Assembly: GCA_947462335.1 (NCBI GenBank)
Contig: OX381710.1
Coordinates: 29,171,772-29,235,771, forward strand
Origin: Harmothoe impar
Taxonomy: Eukaryota; Annelida; Polychaeta; Phyllodocida; Polynoidae
Length of the DNA stretch: 64,000 nt
Direction of reading: 5' to 3'
Part shown: in pieces, positions 24,400-35,800 of the stretch
Layout: each line of letters starts with the position of its first letter
Numbering within the stretch: position 1 is the first letter of the stretch
Notes under the pieces: model-generated
Seen by the model: only the letters and a program-made list of their open reading frames with translations
What the model was told of the DNA's origin: nothing
Database searches by the model: none
Made by a program: the position numbers and the translations under genes

Positions 24400-25887
24400 A
24401 TGCAAGGCTTAGGAAACTCCCAAACGAACAGAGGTCAGCGCCTAGAAAGAAGACGCGGGATTGACCCAAATATGGGAACACCAGCGCCGACGGCCAACGT
24501 CAACAAAGTGGACTATGGCAAGCCTGATCACCACGCTGCCAAAACACCGCCTAAAAAAGAGACCACCGCCGACACCACCCAGATACAACTTGACATAACC
24601 AACATTTTTCAAAGATTGAAGGGAGTGGAAAACCAAACCTCTAATCTGGATAATGAGGTTAAAGTGGTCAAACAACGAGTGAGGGTAGTAAACAAAGGCA
24701 CCAAACTACTTAAACTAGATATGGAAAAAGCAAATGCCATCTCGTCTCGACAGAATAAGCACATCCAGGCTCTAGAGGAGAAGATAGCCAATATGGAAAG
24801 GGAAAAACGACAGCTCAACATGATTGTCACAGGCCTCAAGGAGCCAGATGACAACAATACCTTTAAGCAGATCGACAGCCTCTTTGAAATCCTCCAGACT
24901 GAGTATGATACCACCAACATCAAAGCAGTCTATAGACTAGGCCCATTGAAGCCAGGCAATCGCGGTCCGAGACCAGTCATGATCAAATTCCATGACATGA
25001 AACAGAAAATAAAGATCTTTACTGGACTGAAGAATCTGAGAGACAAACCTGATTGGAAAAATGTGCACATTAATGATGATCTTAGCATCGACGACCAGCG
25101 AAAGCAGAGGGATCTAAGGAGCCTAGCTCAGTACATCAGAGACAAAGGGGGAAAAGCACAACAAAGAGCTATGCATATCATGGTAGGTGGCATAAGATAC
25201 AACTACGATGAAGTCGAGACTCTACCTGAAGGCATGCGGCTCTCTGACGCCAAGACACCTGAAACAGTTGATGGAATTGGCTTCCAGGGACCCCATAGTT
25301 TCCTGTCCAACTTCTACCCGTGTGACATTTATCATAAAGGTGTGCTCTATGCCAATACTGAATGTATGTTCCAAACACAACGTGCTTTGATATGTAAACA
25401 GAAGCCACTTGCACAAGAAATAGCCTCCCAGACCTGCCCTTATGAAGCAAAGCGACTATCGAACAAGATAATTGACAACGCGGAATGGGAGCGCAAACGG
25501 CTGCCCATAATGCGAAAAGTCCAAAGGCTGAAATTCCCGGAGATGTCGGAGATGGAAAACAAGTTGCACGCTACTGACGGGCATATATTTGAATTGACGA
25601 ACGATCTATACTGGGGCACAGGAATACCCTGGAATAAGTATCAAACGGTGACCAAGGATACGATAAAAGGTCAGAACCATCTAGGCATTATACTGTCACA
25701 GCTCAGGGACGGCGACTTGCCTGAGGACACGTCTTCTGAAGAAGACAGTGACACTGACTCTGACACCGACACAGATCCGGATCTTCAAAATACGTTTGAA
25801 GGAGAAGCTGGTGAAAACCTCGACCCTGCCGATGTCAATCTAAGTGACGGTGAGGAAGGAGGGGGTGTGGGAGACAGAGCAGGCTAA
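24400..25887 (+). CDS. LINE-A ORF1: coiled coil + RRM-like domain + NADAR domain
   Basis: 495 aa, ATG at 24400. Residues about 57-140 look like a coiled coil. About 140-270 resembles the RNA-binding part of L1-type ORF1 proteins (NMIVTGLKEPDD, VYRLGPLKPGNRGPRPVMIKF). Residues about 293-437 match the NADAR (YbiA-like) fold: GFQGPHSFLSNFYPC, YANTECMFQTQ with the Glu of the usual SEHxFQ block, W..KRLPIMRK, LHATDGHIFEL, YWGTGIPW and GQNHLGIIL. An acidic Ser/Asp/Glu tail (about 440-495) follows. NADAR proteins act on ADP-ribose-type N-glycosidic bonds (known for the family); a role for the domain in a LINE is inference. It probably binds the element RNA. Open with no frame break. Confidence 0.85.
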   Translation: MQGLGNSQTNRGQRLERRRGIDPNMGTPAPTANVNKVDYGKPDHHAAKTPPKKETTADTTQIQLDITNIFQRLKGVENQTSNLDNEVKVVKQRVRVVNKGTKLLKLDMEKANAISSRQNKHIQALEEKIANMEREKRQLNMIVTGLKEPDDNNTFKQIDSLFEILQTEYDTTNIKAVYRLGPLKPGNRGPRPVMIKFHDMKQKIKIFTGLKNLRDKPDWKNVHINDDLSIDDQRKQRDLRSLAQYIRDKGGKAQQRAMHIMVGGIRYNYDEVETLPEGMRLSDAKTPETVDGIGFQGPHSFLSNFYPCDIYHKGVLYANTECMFQTQRALICKQKPLAQEIASQTCPYEAKRLSNKIIDNAEWERKRLPIMRKVQRLKFPEMSEMENKLHATDGHIFELTNDLYWGTGIPWNKYQTVTKDTIKGQNHLGIILSQLRDGDLPEDTSSEEDSDTDSDTDTDPDLQNTFEGEAGENLDPADVNLSDGEEGGGVGDRAG

Positions 25888-25958
25888 GTATTAACCACTG
25901 TCAACATTGTGACACTAGTTATAACACGCGGAGTATAGCAGTCAACTAAGGTGTCAAC

Positions 25959-26648
25959 ATGCAGCGTGTCTTTCATATCCACGGTGACAGTAGGGTTGGA
26001 CCGTACGGTACTAATTTCTTTCAAGATGAACTAAACCGATTGAATAGCACTCAATGGCCAGTTGTGATTCACAGGATGGGAGGAGCGAAATTCCATACAG
26101 TATGTAATAGTGCAAGCTCTACAATTTCACAACACCCGGGCAATATTACTTATATTATGGCCGGAATAAACAATTTCACTATTAAACATCCCGCCCTCCA
26201 ATGGCAGCAGCAAGACTACTACACGTTTGACTGGATCACTACTGAGCAAGTCGTCACAACAATGTCCAACTACATATCGGACTGGATGGACTATCTTCAC
26301 AACAAGCACCCTGGAGAAAGGATAATTCTATGTCCTTTGGTAGGGGCCCAGTTAAATAAAATTTGTGTAAATGCCAATATCAAACGTCAAAAAATATTGA
26401 ACGATTGTATATGGGAAATTAACCAAAGAATATATCATATTAATAGACTTGCGAAATCCTCAACCCCATGGATCTCAAGGACTGTGCATCAAAGTCACTC
26501 GCATGTTGGCAGGGCAGACACATACAAAGAGATGAGTGATGGTCTCCACCCAGACCAAACCCTCCAGACGAAGTGGGCGCGCATACTCACCAACCACATG
26601 GACGCTGTTAAAACTAAAATTGAAATCCAAGGTTACACACCAGTTTAG
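25959..26648 (+). CDS. LINE-A middle ORF: SGNH/GDSL-type esterase-like protein
   Basis: 229 aa, ATG at 25959, 71 bp after ORF1. SGNH-family blocks are visible: HGDSRVG near the N-terminus (nucleophile Ser), MAGINNFT (G-x-N block) near residue 68, and SDGLHPDQ near residue 190 (Asp and His three apart). Several CR1-clade LINEs carry an esterase domain, usually inside ORF1; here it is a separate ORF. The substrate is unknown. Translation of an internal ORF would need reinitiation or another route, which cannot be judged from sequence. Confidence 0.75.
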   Translation: MQRVFHIHGDSRVGPYGTNFFQDELNRLNSTQWPVVIHRMGGAKFHTVCNSASSTISQHPGNITYIMAGINNFTIKHPALQWQQQDYYTFDWITTEQVVTTMSNYISDWMDYLHNKHPGERIILCPLVGAQLNKICVNANIKRQKILNDCIWEINQRIYHINRLAKSSTPWISRTVHQSHSHVGRADTYKEMSDGLHPDQTLQTKWARILTNHMDAVKTKIEIQGYTPV

Positions 26649-26995
26649 TATTTAAAATAGCCAGGAAACATACATAAACCTCTCTTGTTTTGTACAATAA
26701 GTCTGGTTCAGTATGCTTCCCAAGAACTGATATGGTGATGTCCAAAGAGTGAACGGACTGAAATACCATAAAGTCTGTCTTAGCTATAAAACAAACCCTG
26801 ATGTGTGAATTATGTATTAAGCTTATCATGTAATATGGTTAACATGTAACTGCCATATCAAAAGTGTACCACCAGCCTAATCATGATAATCCATGATAAA
26901 CGCATCTTGTTTAATTTTAAAGTATACTAACATAGTAATTAAGTGGGATAGGAGATTTGGAGGAGGGGGCTGTGGGGATGGTAAACTCTATCTGA

Positions 26996-29857
26996 ATGAC
27001 TAACATGACCGTGAAGGACTTTGTGAGGGAGAATGTTTTAAATGTAGCACACATTAATATTAGAAGCGTCAGAAATAAAACCACAGAATTTCCCTTATTA
27101 TATGACGACAGTAATATAGATTTTATAACATGCTCTGAGTCCTGGTTAACAGAACGTGATTTAAGTGGTAATTTTAAATTAAAAGGTTATAACATGTTTA
27201 GAAATGATAGATCTTGGTTAGAAAATGGTATTTTAAAGAAGGCGGGGGGGTTGATTTCCTATATTAAAAAGGAATTTGTAATCACAGAAGAACATACCCA
27301 CCTTAATCAGTCAACTAAGGATTTAGAATTATTGACGACGACTATTAAGCGTGAACATAAAAAGAACATTTTAATTCTCAATATTTATAGACCTCCTAAA
27401 GGTGATTTTAACACATTTTGGAATAATTTGAAAACAGTCATAACTGGTATAGAAAATAAAAATTCAAAAGACATATTCATTTTAGGGGATATGAATGTTG
27501 ACTTCTTGTTGTATGATGAGCCAAACACGGTTACACTTAAAGAAGGAATGGCTGGCTTTGGATTCTTGAATTATATTCACGAACCTACAAGATATGGTGA
27601 AAAAAATTCTTGTCTTGATTTAGTTTTCACGAATTGTATAAGTGTAGACTCGGCAGGCTGTGTAACATGTAATCTCAGTGATCATGAAATGGTATTTGTA
27701 GTTTGTAAAGAGGATAGGCCTATTTTTGAAGGCAGCATTGACATAAGAGCTCGCAGTATGAAGAAATATGACAAAAAAATATTCATAGAATCTCTTAAGG
27801 GTTTTAATTGGACTAATTTTTATAAGTTAAATGATGTCGAAAAACTCTGGAGTATATTCTTGAGGAGGATAAACCATGTCTTGAATGTTATGTGTCCTTA
27901 TACAACATTTAAGACTCGCAAAGAAAATAAGCCATGGCTGACCCCTGAGTTGATAGGTCAATTACACCATAAAGACAATGCCCTTCAAAGAGCAAAGCGC
28001 TCAGGCAACAAATTTAGAATTAAATCAGCCACCAAAGAAAGAAATCAAAGTTCCAAATTAGCGCATAAGGCAAGATGTCAATTTGCAAAAGATAAAATTA
28101 GAGAGAATAAAAATAATCCTAAAAACTTCTGGCGAGAAATTTCGAAACTAATCCCTAACAAAAAAGGTGAAAAGGACACCATTAGACTTACGGACCCAGC
28201 AACTCAGGAGTTAATGCCAGAAGATAAGGTTGCAGATTTTATTAATCAATATTTTACAAACATTGGTTACAATCTGTCTAAGGACAATACTACAGTTTGG
28301 TCTTTTGATGATGATGTCAGAATTCTACATGATATTGAATGGTCTGTTGACAAAGATACAGTACTTGAATTTGTTAAAGATGTTCCTACACACAAAACCA
28401 CGTCTATTGAAGGTTTAAAAGCTAGCGTCTTGAAGGATGCACTTTTTGCTTTGATTGATCAATTTACATACATGCTTAATGTTTCGTTAAATACCGGTAT
28501 AATACCCAAAACTTGGAAATCAGCCTGTATAATTCCCATACCAAAAGATGGCAATCCTCACTTGGTGGAAAATTATAGGCCTATTTCCCTTCTGTGTACA
28601 CCTTCTAAGATTTTAGAAAAAATTGTGCATCGTAAATTAACATGTTATTTTGATAATGAGCATATACTGACTGATCGACAGGGAGGGTATAGAAAGGGGT
28701 TTTCTACTATTCAAACGGTAGGGGAATTAACTGATGACATACTAAGGGATAGAAATATAGGTATTGAGACAATAGCTTGTTATATTGACTTAAAGAAAGC
28801 ATTCGACACGGTTGATCACTCTATTCTCATAAATAAATGTAAAAATTACGGTATTTCTGGTAAAGCATTAACTTGGATAAAAAATTATTTGTCAGATAGA
28901 TTACAATGTACACTAGCCAATAATATTATGTCGACTAAGCTACCAATGATATGTGGAGTGCCACAAGGGTCAACTTTAGGCCCGCTCTTGTTCTTAATTT
29001 ACGTCAATGATGTTGTTAAAATATGTACAAATAGTAAAATTTTATTATATGCAGATGACACTGTAATATACTGTTCTGGAAAAGAAAAAAGGGTTGTAAA
29101 CATGCTTCTTCAAAGCGATTTGAACAAGTATAATAATTGGTGCCAGCGGAACAGACTTACAATTAATAGTAAAAAAACTAAATTCATGTGTTTTGGCCTG
29201 AATTTTAGGTGGAAAAATTGTAAATTCAAAATTGGCAATGACGAGATATTTGGAGTTTCTAATTATAAATACTTGGGTGTCATATTAGACTACGCTTTAA
29301 ATTATGAGAAATTTATCTTACAACAATTAAGGACAGTTAATTTTAGAACTTATCAGTTGGGCAGATTGGGTGACTTCTTGGATGTCAATTCAGCGATTTT
29401 ACTGTATAAGACGTACATTTTACCCATATTGGAATATGGGGACATTTTACTACCCGAGTGCAATAGTGACCTTCTGAAGAGAAGACAAAGGTCTCAAAAT
29501 AGGGCTCTTAAAATAGCCCAAAAGGTGAACTTTAGAACACATACAGAAAATATTCATTCCGTAGCCAAATTAAATTTGTTAGATGCAAGAATGCAAGCCC
29601 ATCAATATCTCGCTGCATACAAGCGATCCCGGTTAGATAAATATAAGGATAGGAGAAGGTTGAATATCAGAGCCTGGGATGGACCTATATTAAAATGTTT
29701 TACCCCACATGCAAAGTCATATACACGAAGCCTGGAGTGGAGTCTTGCTTTTATTTGGAACAACCTTGAGCCAGAAGATCGTAATATTCCCACACTAAAG
29801 TCTTTTAAGGTAGATGTGCACAAATTTTTATTACTGAATGTGCCAAAACCAGTGTAA
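26996..29857 (+). CDS. LINE-A ORF2: APE endonuclease + reverse transcriptase
   Basis: 953 aa, ATG at 26996. The endonuclease has the APE-type motifs: HINIRS (Asn21), CSESWL (Glu48), NIYRPP (Tyr131), LGDMNVDF (Asp165/Asn167) and LSDHE. The RT domain has the usual blocks: ENYRPISLLC, GGYRKGFST, YIDLKKAFDTVDH, GVPQGSTLGPLLF and catalytic YADD at 685-688, followed by thumb and C-terminal region. No RNase H. The motifs and the GVPQGS/YADD context suit the CR1 group. Intact frame. It nicks target DNA and copies the element RNA by target-primed reverse transcription (family knowledge). Confidence 0.95.
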   Translation: MTNMTVKDFVRENVLNVAHINIRSVRNKTTEFPLLYDDSNIDFITCSESWLTERDLSGNFKLKGYNMFRNDRSWLENGILKKAGGLISYIKKEFVITEEHTHLNQSTKDLELLTTTIKREHKKNILILNIYRPPKGDFNTFWNNLKTVITGIENKNSKDIFILGDMNVDFLLYDEPNTVTLKEGMAGFGFLNYIHEPTRYGEKNSCLDLVFTNCISVDSAGCVTCNLSDHEMVFVVCKEDRPIFEGSIDIRARSMKKYDKKIFIESLKGFNWTNFYKLNDVEKLWSIFLRRINHVLNVMCPYTTFKTRKENKPWLTPELIGQLHHKDNALQRAKRSGNKFRIKSATKERNQSSKLAHKARCQFAKDKIRENKNNPKNFWREISKLIPNKKGEKDTIRLTDPATQELMPEDKVADFINQYFTNIGYNLSKDNTTVWSFDDDVRILHDIEWSVDKDTVLEFVKDVPTHKTTSIEGLKASVLKDALFALIDQFTYMLNVSLNTGIIPKTWKSACIIPIPKDGNPHLVENYRPISLLCTPSKILEKIVHRKLTCYFDNEHILTDRQGGYRKGFSTIQTVGELTDDILRDRNIGIETIACYIDLKKAFDTVDHSILINKCKNYGISGKALTWIKNYLSDRLQCTLANNIMSTKLPMICGVPQGSTLGPLLFLIYVNDVVKICTNSKILLYADDTVIYCSGKEKRVVNMLLQSDLNKYNNWCQRNRLTINSKKTKFMCFGLNFRWKNCKFKIGNDEIFGVSNYKYLGVILDYALNYEKFILQQLRTVNFRTYQLGRLGDFLDVNSAILLYKTYILPILEYGDILLPECNSDLLKRRQRSQNRALKIAQKVNFRTHTENIHSVAKLNLLDARMQAHQYLAAYKRSRLDKYKDRRRLNIRAWDGPILKCFTPHAKSYTRSLEWSLAFIWNNLEPEDRNIPTLKSFKVDVHKFLLLNVPKPV

Positions 29858-30498
29858 AAATGCATGGTTTAGAACCCCCCCCCCCCTCTATTCATCTTAT
29901 ATAGGTGTTCCTGATAGCGGTAATGCTCTACTAACAAAATAGCCCTAAGTTAGATTTAAGATATATTCTGGTCAACATAGCTGCGTTTTGTATAATGCTA
30001 CTATGTTGAGAAAAATGTAACAGATAAAAATGTACCGGTATCCAAAGTGACTACTGTAAACATCATGTATCACTGGAAGAGGTTGATATTCAGGTTGGAG
30101 TTATCTTAAAACAACCGCAATTAGTTTATAAGCATATGTTTTGTTGGAGTTCACAGCGTTTTGAAGAATGCAAACTATACAAATAGCTACTTAATGTTAG
30201 AAAAGATATAGATCAAACTCTGATGTAAATTTAAAATTTTGAGAGTGTGTAATACATAACACGTAAATCAATATGCCTCAAATGTTATTAATGCATTTTA
30301 TTGTAAATGGTTCGTTTCTAGTTCGCCAAAAAAGAAATAAAAATGTGTTAAATAAAATTGTAAAGGTCGCTGACTTAAATATTAGCCCTCACGGGCTAAG
30401 AAGCGACCTGTCTTTGGGGCCAAGTCAAAAGATAAAAATGCAAAAATGTAAACTGTAATACTGAAATGAAATAAAGACAAATTCAAACTCAAACTCAA

Positions 30499-31650
30499 CT
30501 CGGTGGGGAAGTTGTCACAGAATATACTGGAGCTTGTACCAACTGTAGGGCCGGGTAAGAAGGATGCAGTGGGGCCATTTGTAGCCAGCCCTGGGGCTGG
30601 TAGGCCCCTGTAGGAAGCAAGGTGGTGGCTTGTGGCCGGCCCTGGGGCTGGTAGGCCCGTGTAGGAAGCAAGGTGGTGGCTTGTAGCCGGCCCTGGGGCA
30701 GGTAGGGCCCAGTAGGAAGCAGCAAAGTTTGTACCAGTTTGTACTGGCCTTAGGCTTCGATTAATTACAATTAAGTGATATTGTATACAGACCAAGGTCA
30801 TAGTACCCATTTTATTTATCTAATAAATTGAGTTAGGGTAAGCATGTGCAGACATCAGATATGCTGTAGTGTATAGTATAGTTTGTATACAGGCAAGTTC
30901 TTAAATCTATTGTCCAATATTATTATAAAAATATTACTTTATGGCTGAATCTAGTGCCTCCACGATGTGTGCATGTGCATACCTGCTGTCCCAGGGCCGG
31001 CTACAAGCCACCACAGTCCTTCCTACCCGTCCCTGCCTGTCCCAGGGCCAGCTACAAGCCACCACGCTGCTTCCTACCCGCCCCTGCCTGTCCCAGGGCC
31101 GGCTATAAGCCACCACCTTGCTTGTGGGAGGCGGTGAGCGACTGTGGGAGGTGTACGGCTTCTATACCCGACTTACCCCGCCCATAGGAAGCTGTTGGAG
31201 GTGGTGGGCGACTATGGGAGGTGTAGGGCTTCTATACCCAGCCTACCCCATCCCTAGAAAGCTGTGAGGGGTGGTGGGCGACTTTGGGAGGTGTAGGGCT
31301 TCTATACCCGGCCTCTCCACCCTCTAGGTAGTTGTGGGTGGTGGTGGGCAACTATGGGAGGTGTAGGGCTTCTATACCCGGCCTACCCCGTCCCTAGAAA
31401 GCTGTGAGGGGTGGTGGGCGACTGTGGGAGGTGTAGGGCTTCTATACCTGGCCTACCCCACCTATAGGAAGCTGTTGGAGGTAGTGGGCGACTTTGGCAG
31501 GTGCAAGCCACCCCAGTGCTTTCTACCCAGCCCTACCTGCCCAGGGCTGGCTGCAAGCCACCCCAGTGCTCCCTACCCGGCCCTACCTGCTCCAGGGCCA
31601 GCTGCAAGCCACCCCAGTGCTCCCTACTCTAGCGGGAGCCACTTTCAATA
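30499..31650. repeat. Complex minisatellite region, both orientations
   Basis: 30550-30720 has about 58-60 bp units with GCCGGCCCTGGGGCTGGTAG. 30980-31110 has the same words inverted (CCAGGGCCGGCTACAAGCC). 31130-31500 has about 63 bp units with GGGAGGTGTAGGGCTTCTAT. 31500-31630 returns to the inverted first type. The open frames here are repeat artefacts. Confidence 0.8.
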
Positions 31651-32844
31651 TTAATTATTTTCATTTTATTTAATCTAGTAATGAGATTTATTCAGTAGAT
31701 TAATGGGGTAAGTAAAATACAAGATTTCTGCCCCCCCCCCGTGTGAACTCCATGGTGGTCAATGCAAGACTGATCCCTCAGCTGAAATAACTCTTGTCTC
31801 ACAAAACAATCTGTGTAGAGAGAGACAGAAGTGTCAGTGAGTGGAGCCTATCAGACAGCTACCTCACACCCTGGTCTGTGCTTGATAAGACTATTGTGGT
31901 CTCCCTTACAACTGCCTGTACCAAATGAGATGGAAAAGGTGGTTGTAATTACTTCATGTATACAAGGAATAGCCCCCTAACCATATATTACCTTCTATTA
32001 CACTGTAAATTGTAGTAGAATATACTGAACTTATATAGAATTTGTATGACTGGGTACATATATATTTGGTCTCATGTGACATCACTCTGATCTTTATTAC
32101 TGGTTTAAGTACATGATGCACATTTTGATAGTGTGCAAGTCAGAATATTGCTAATCAATACTACTGATAGAAGGCCACATGAAATCACGCTGGTCTTTTC
32201 CTTTAACCCGAATAATCAATTTTAGAGAGAATATGTTAGCAACGAGTGATTAGCTACACTTTCATTTCTATCCCAGGATTATCTTATAATATAAGGAAAG
32301 GCAGAATGAAAATTGATCTGGGGACACATGGTGTTGCTAAGCAAATAAAGAAATATAATCAAGGTTGCTAAGCAAGCACACATGTTAGCAAGAATTGAAT
32401 GGAAAAGAAAGAGATTAATGACATGATTGGTATCCTCACTGTCCCTTTTGAGGGGATCGCTATATTGATATTGCATTAGGAACAAGTTAGACCTGTGTTG
32501 CTAGGCAACAATATAATTGGAAATAATATTGCTAAGCAACTAGAGGACCTAGCAATACCAATTGATTCATTGGAGTTAATTTAGTATACGGGTGGGTGAT
32601 GTCAGGATCTTCTTAGATGTTGTAGTGGGGTTTTGCTGTAGATGCTTGCCTCTAATCCCAGTTTGCTATGCAAACCTGAGATGCTAAGCAATTATATGGT
32701 TGGAAGTGATATTGTTAACCAACTAGAGGTCCTAGCCATACCAATTGAATAATTGGGGTTCATTTAGTTGGGGTGAGTTATGTAAAGATCTCCTAAATGG
32801 AGTCTTGGGGTTTTGCCGTAGATGCTTGCTTCTAAGCCCGGTTT
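31651..32844. other. Right-arm repeat DNA, no gene
   Basis: Part of the large inverted repeat, with GCTAAGCAAC words and two copies of a roughly 180 bp block (GGGTTTTGCTGTAGATGCTT at about 32630 and again near 32810). No coding region. Confidence 0.5.
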
Positions 32845-35800
32845 AAGTTTAAGTTTGTTTATTGCACGAAATCGTTCTGTACCAGAACGTTGTTCGTCAA
32901 ACACAAGAAGTAATTACATAGATTCTTTGGTGTCATCAAGGATAGATTTTTGGTACATAGATAGACAATAAAATTGGATTACAAGGTAAATAAGCCAGGT
33001 GTAAACATAGCTTTAGCACAAACAGCTTATAATGTCTAAATCGGGTCAGGCAAGGGTAGTTTCTCTATAGCATGTTTGAAACGGCGCCTGGTAGCAAGCT
33101 TTTGCGTTTGGTCCTTCAGGGTATCCCAGAGTGAGACTCCCCTGTAATAGGGTGATTTTTGATAAAAACTGGTTTTTGCCCTCCTTTTTTCAAAACGAAT
33201 CTTTAAGTCACCCCTCGTGCGGACATTTGCTTGTTCCAATGCCTCCCCGCCATGTGCCTTTTTCCCCATTAGTAGAAGCAGCTGTATTTTACGACGTCGT
33301 GCTAGCATTTCAACATCACAACTTTTATGCAAATCAAAAATACTTATACTACGTATACCTCGTTTGAGGCAAACCCGCAGAGCCTGGTTCTGTAGCCTTT
33401 GTAGCTTGAGTAACTCACCTGAGTGTGCACTGCCAGTGTAAAATGAACAGTACTCAAGGCTAGGAAGGATCATAACCTTATACAACTTGAGGCAGGCTTT
33501 CGAAGGTAATTTCTTACTAAGGTTGCGCAGCTTAAACAATTTATTTCCAAAACCTTTCTTGAGTCTGTTCATTTGAGGGGTCAGGCTCAGTCTAGAGTCA
33601 AGCTCAACTCCCAGATACGGGTACACAGTACAAGTGGGTAGAACAGCACCATTTATGTTTATGACCAGATCACCAGCAGCACCAAGTTTTCCTTCAGAGC
33701 CGAAGAACATGCCCATGCTTTTCTGGGTGTTGATGGTTAGGTAGTTTCGATTGCACCAGTTTCCCACCCTATCTAAATCCTCTTGCAATAGTCTAGTGGC
33801 TGTAGCTTGATCTGGGTCAGAAACATAAACTATGACGTCGTCCGCATACATGGTTATGTTACAATTTTCAATGCATGAGGGGGAGGTCATTTATGAATAG
33901 GATAAATAATAAAGGGCCTAAAATTGAACCTTGAGGGACTCCAAAGGTCACGCGTGACTGTCCTGACTTAGTGCCATTAGCTATAGTACAGTGTGACCTG
34001 TGAGCAAGGTATTCCATCAACCACTTTTTTAATTTCCGGTTTATATTGAGGGCTACTATTTTCTCGATTAAGGTGGGGTGGACACTATCAAATGCTTTGC
34101 AGAAATCGATGAAACAGGCTGCTGTTACTTTGCCATCATCTCTTGCTGCATATAGGTCCTTTAGTACATTGAAAACTGCATCACCTGTACATCTTCCTTT
34201 GCGAAAACCAAACTGCGTTTTACATAAAATAGCCTCGTTTTCGAGATGGCTAGAGAGGACTTTATGAATAACCTTTTCTAATAACTTTCCTGGTAAGGGA
34301 AGTAAGGTGATTGGCCTCCAGTTCTTAATACTACTTAAATTGCCCTTCTTGGGAATGGGAATCAGGGTACCACAGGACCAAGATTCTGGAAAGATGCCTT
34401 CATTAACTGAGTTTTTGAAGATTTTTGTCAATTCCGGAACTAGGAAGGTTAAGGCGTCCTTTAGCACTTTGGAGTTTATGCCGTCTAATCCGCTGGACTT
34501 GTCTATACTTATCTTTTTTACCAGATCCCTAACAATGTCCTCACTTAAGAGCTCATTTATATCTAGGTCAGGATCGTCTTCGCCTAGATCTGGGTCTTGA
34601 TAAAGCAGTCCAGTCTGTGGAAGCTTACTGAAAAGGTCATTCCCAATTTTAGAGAAGTACTGGTTTATATATCAGCAGTTTTATCCACAGGAATAACTTC
34701 CCCCGTTAGCTCATTGACCAATTGGATAGTAAGATTTTTGGTGACCGGGTTAACTAACGCATTAATTTGTCTCCAGAACCCGACCGGGTCTCCCTCACAT
34801 TCCTCCAATATTTGAATCACATATGTGCCTTGTGCATTTTCTAGCTGACGATGAATTCTATTTTTAATCTTACGCACCTGTTTAAGCAGATCTTTACTGT
34901 TTGTATTGCGCATCTCTAGGATCATGTTGTGCCTGTCATTTATCAATTCTATTGTCTCCGGGCTCACCCAGGGCTCGGACTGCTTCTTAATAATGAAGTC
35001 CTTTATTGGACAGTTGATATCTAGATAATAGATTAACCAGTTATAGATAAATAACCATTGACTATTAGGGTCAGAGGATGCATTGAATTCGGTCCAATCA
35101 ATGTCAGTAAGGAATTCCAGGAGGTCTTCCTTGTCATAATACCTATAGGATCTCCCTGTAAAACTAACTGGTAGCCTCACCTCTTTCCCTTTTTTCCTGC
35201 AGGCATAAATGGCATAATGATCAGAGATGAGGCAGTTTAGAACTCCACTCTGGCTCACAATGTCACAGTCCGTTAGGATATTATCAATGCAGGTGCCCCC
35301 TGAGTCGTTCTCGTTTGGAAATGTTATATCATTAATATGTCTTTTCAAACTAGTAGTTCTGCATAAGTCAAACAGCAATTTAGCCGGGCCTGAATTTCTA
35401 TCTCTGGCATTTGCATTGAAATCTCCCATGACCCATAGCTCATACTTTTCTCTGTCTATATCAGTGATTAGGTCTGTCAATGTTTCAAAGAAGGTGCTGG
35501 CGTCTGGGATGGGTGGCCTGTATACATTTAAAATAATGAAATTCTTATAAGTTGGTTTCTCGAAAACCAGAGCTTGTACTTCTATATCTGGATTCATTAC
35601 CTCTAAGGCAGGGACACTTTGGGCGTATGGACTGAAGAATTCACTGACATATGTTAATAGTCCTCCTCCAGTTTTGTTCGGTCTATCATGTCTGAAAATT
35701 CTCTTGTTACCCCAATGATAAGAAGAGTTGTCTTGGCCAGGCACTGCCCAGGATTCACAAACGCATAAGATGTCACAGTTCAAGCTTAACTTTGTGTCTA

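Larger units (their letters stand above)
24256..30498 (+). mobile_element. LINE-A: full-length CR1-like non-LTR retrotransposon with three ORFs
   Basis: The edges are defined by the 51-bp repeat that breaks off at about 24255 and continues at about 30499. Order: 5' UTR with AAGATGGCGG, ORF1 24400-25887 (with NADAR domain), esterase ORF 25959-26648, ORF2 26996-29857, a 3' UTR of about 640 bp and a short TTCAAACTCAAACTCAA tail preceded by AATAAAG. All three ORFs are open, so the copy looks young. The target-site duplication cannot be fixed because the tail and target are similar. Confidence 0.85.

Noticed and set aside
30382..31654. Several Pro/Ala/Gly-rich frames
   Set aside because: They follow the minisatellite units in both orientations; no non-repeat coding content.
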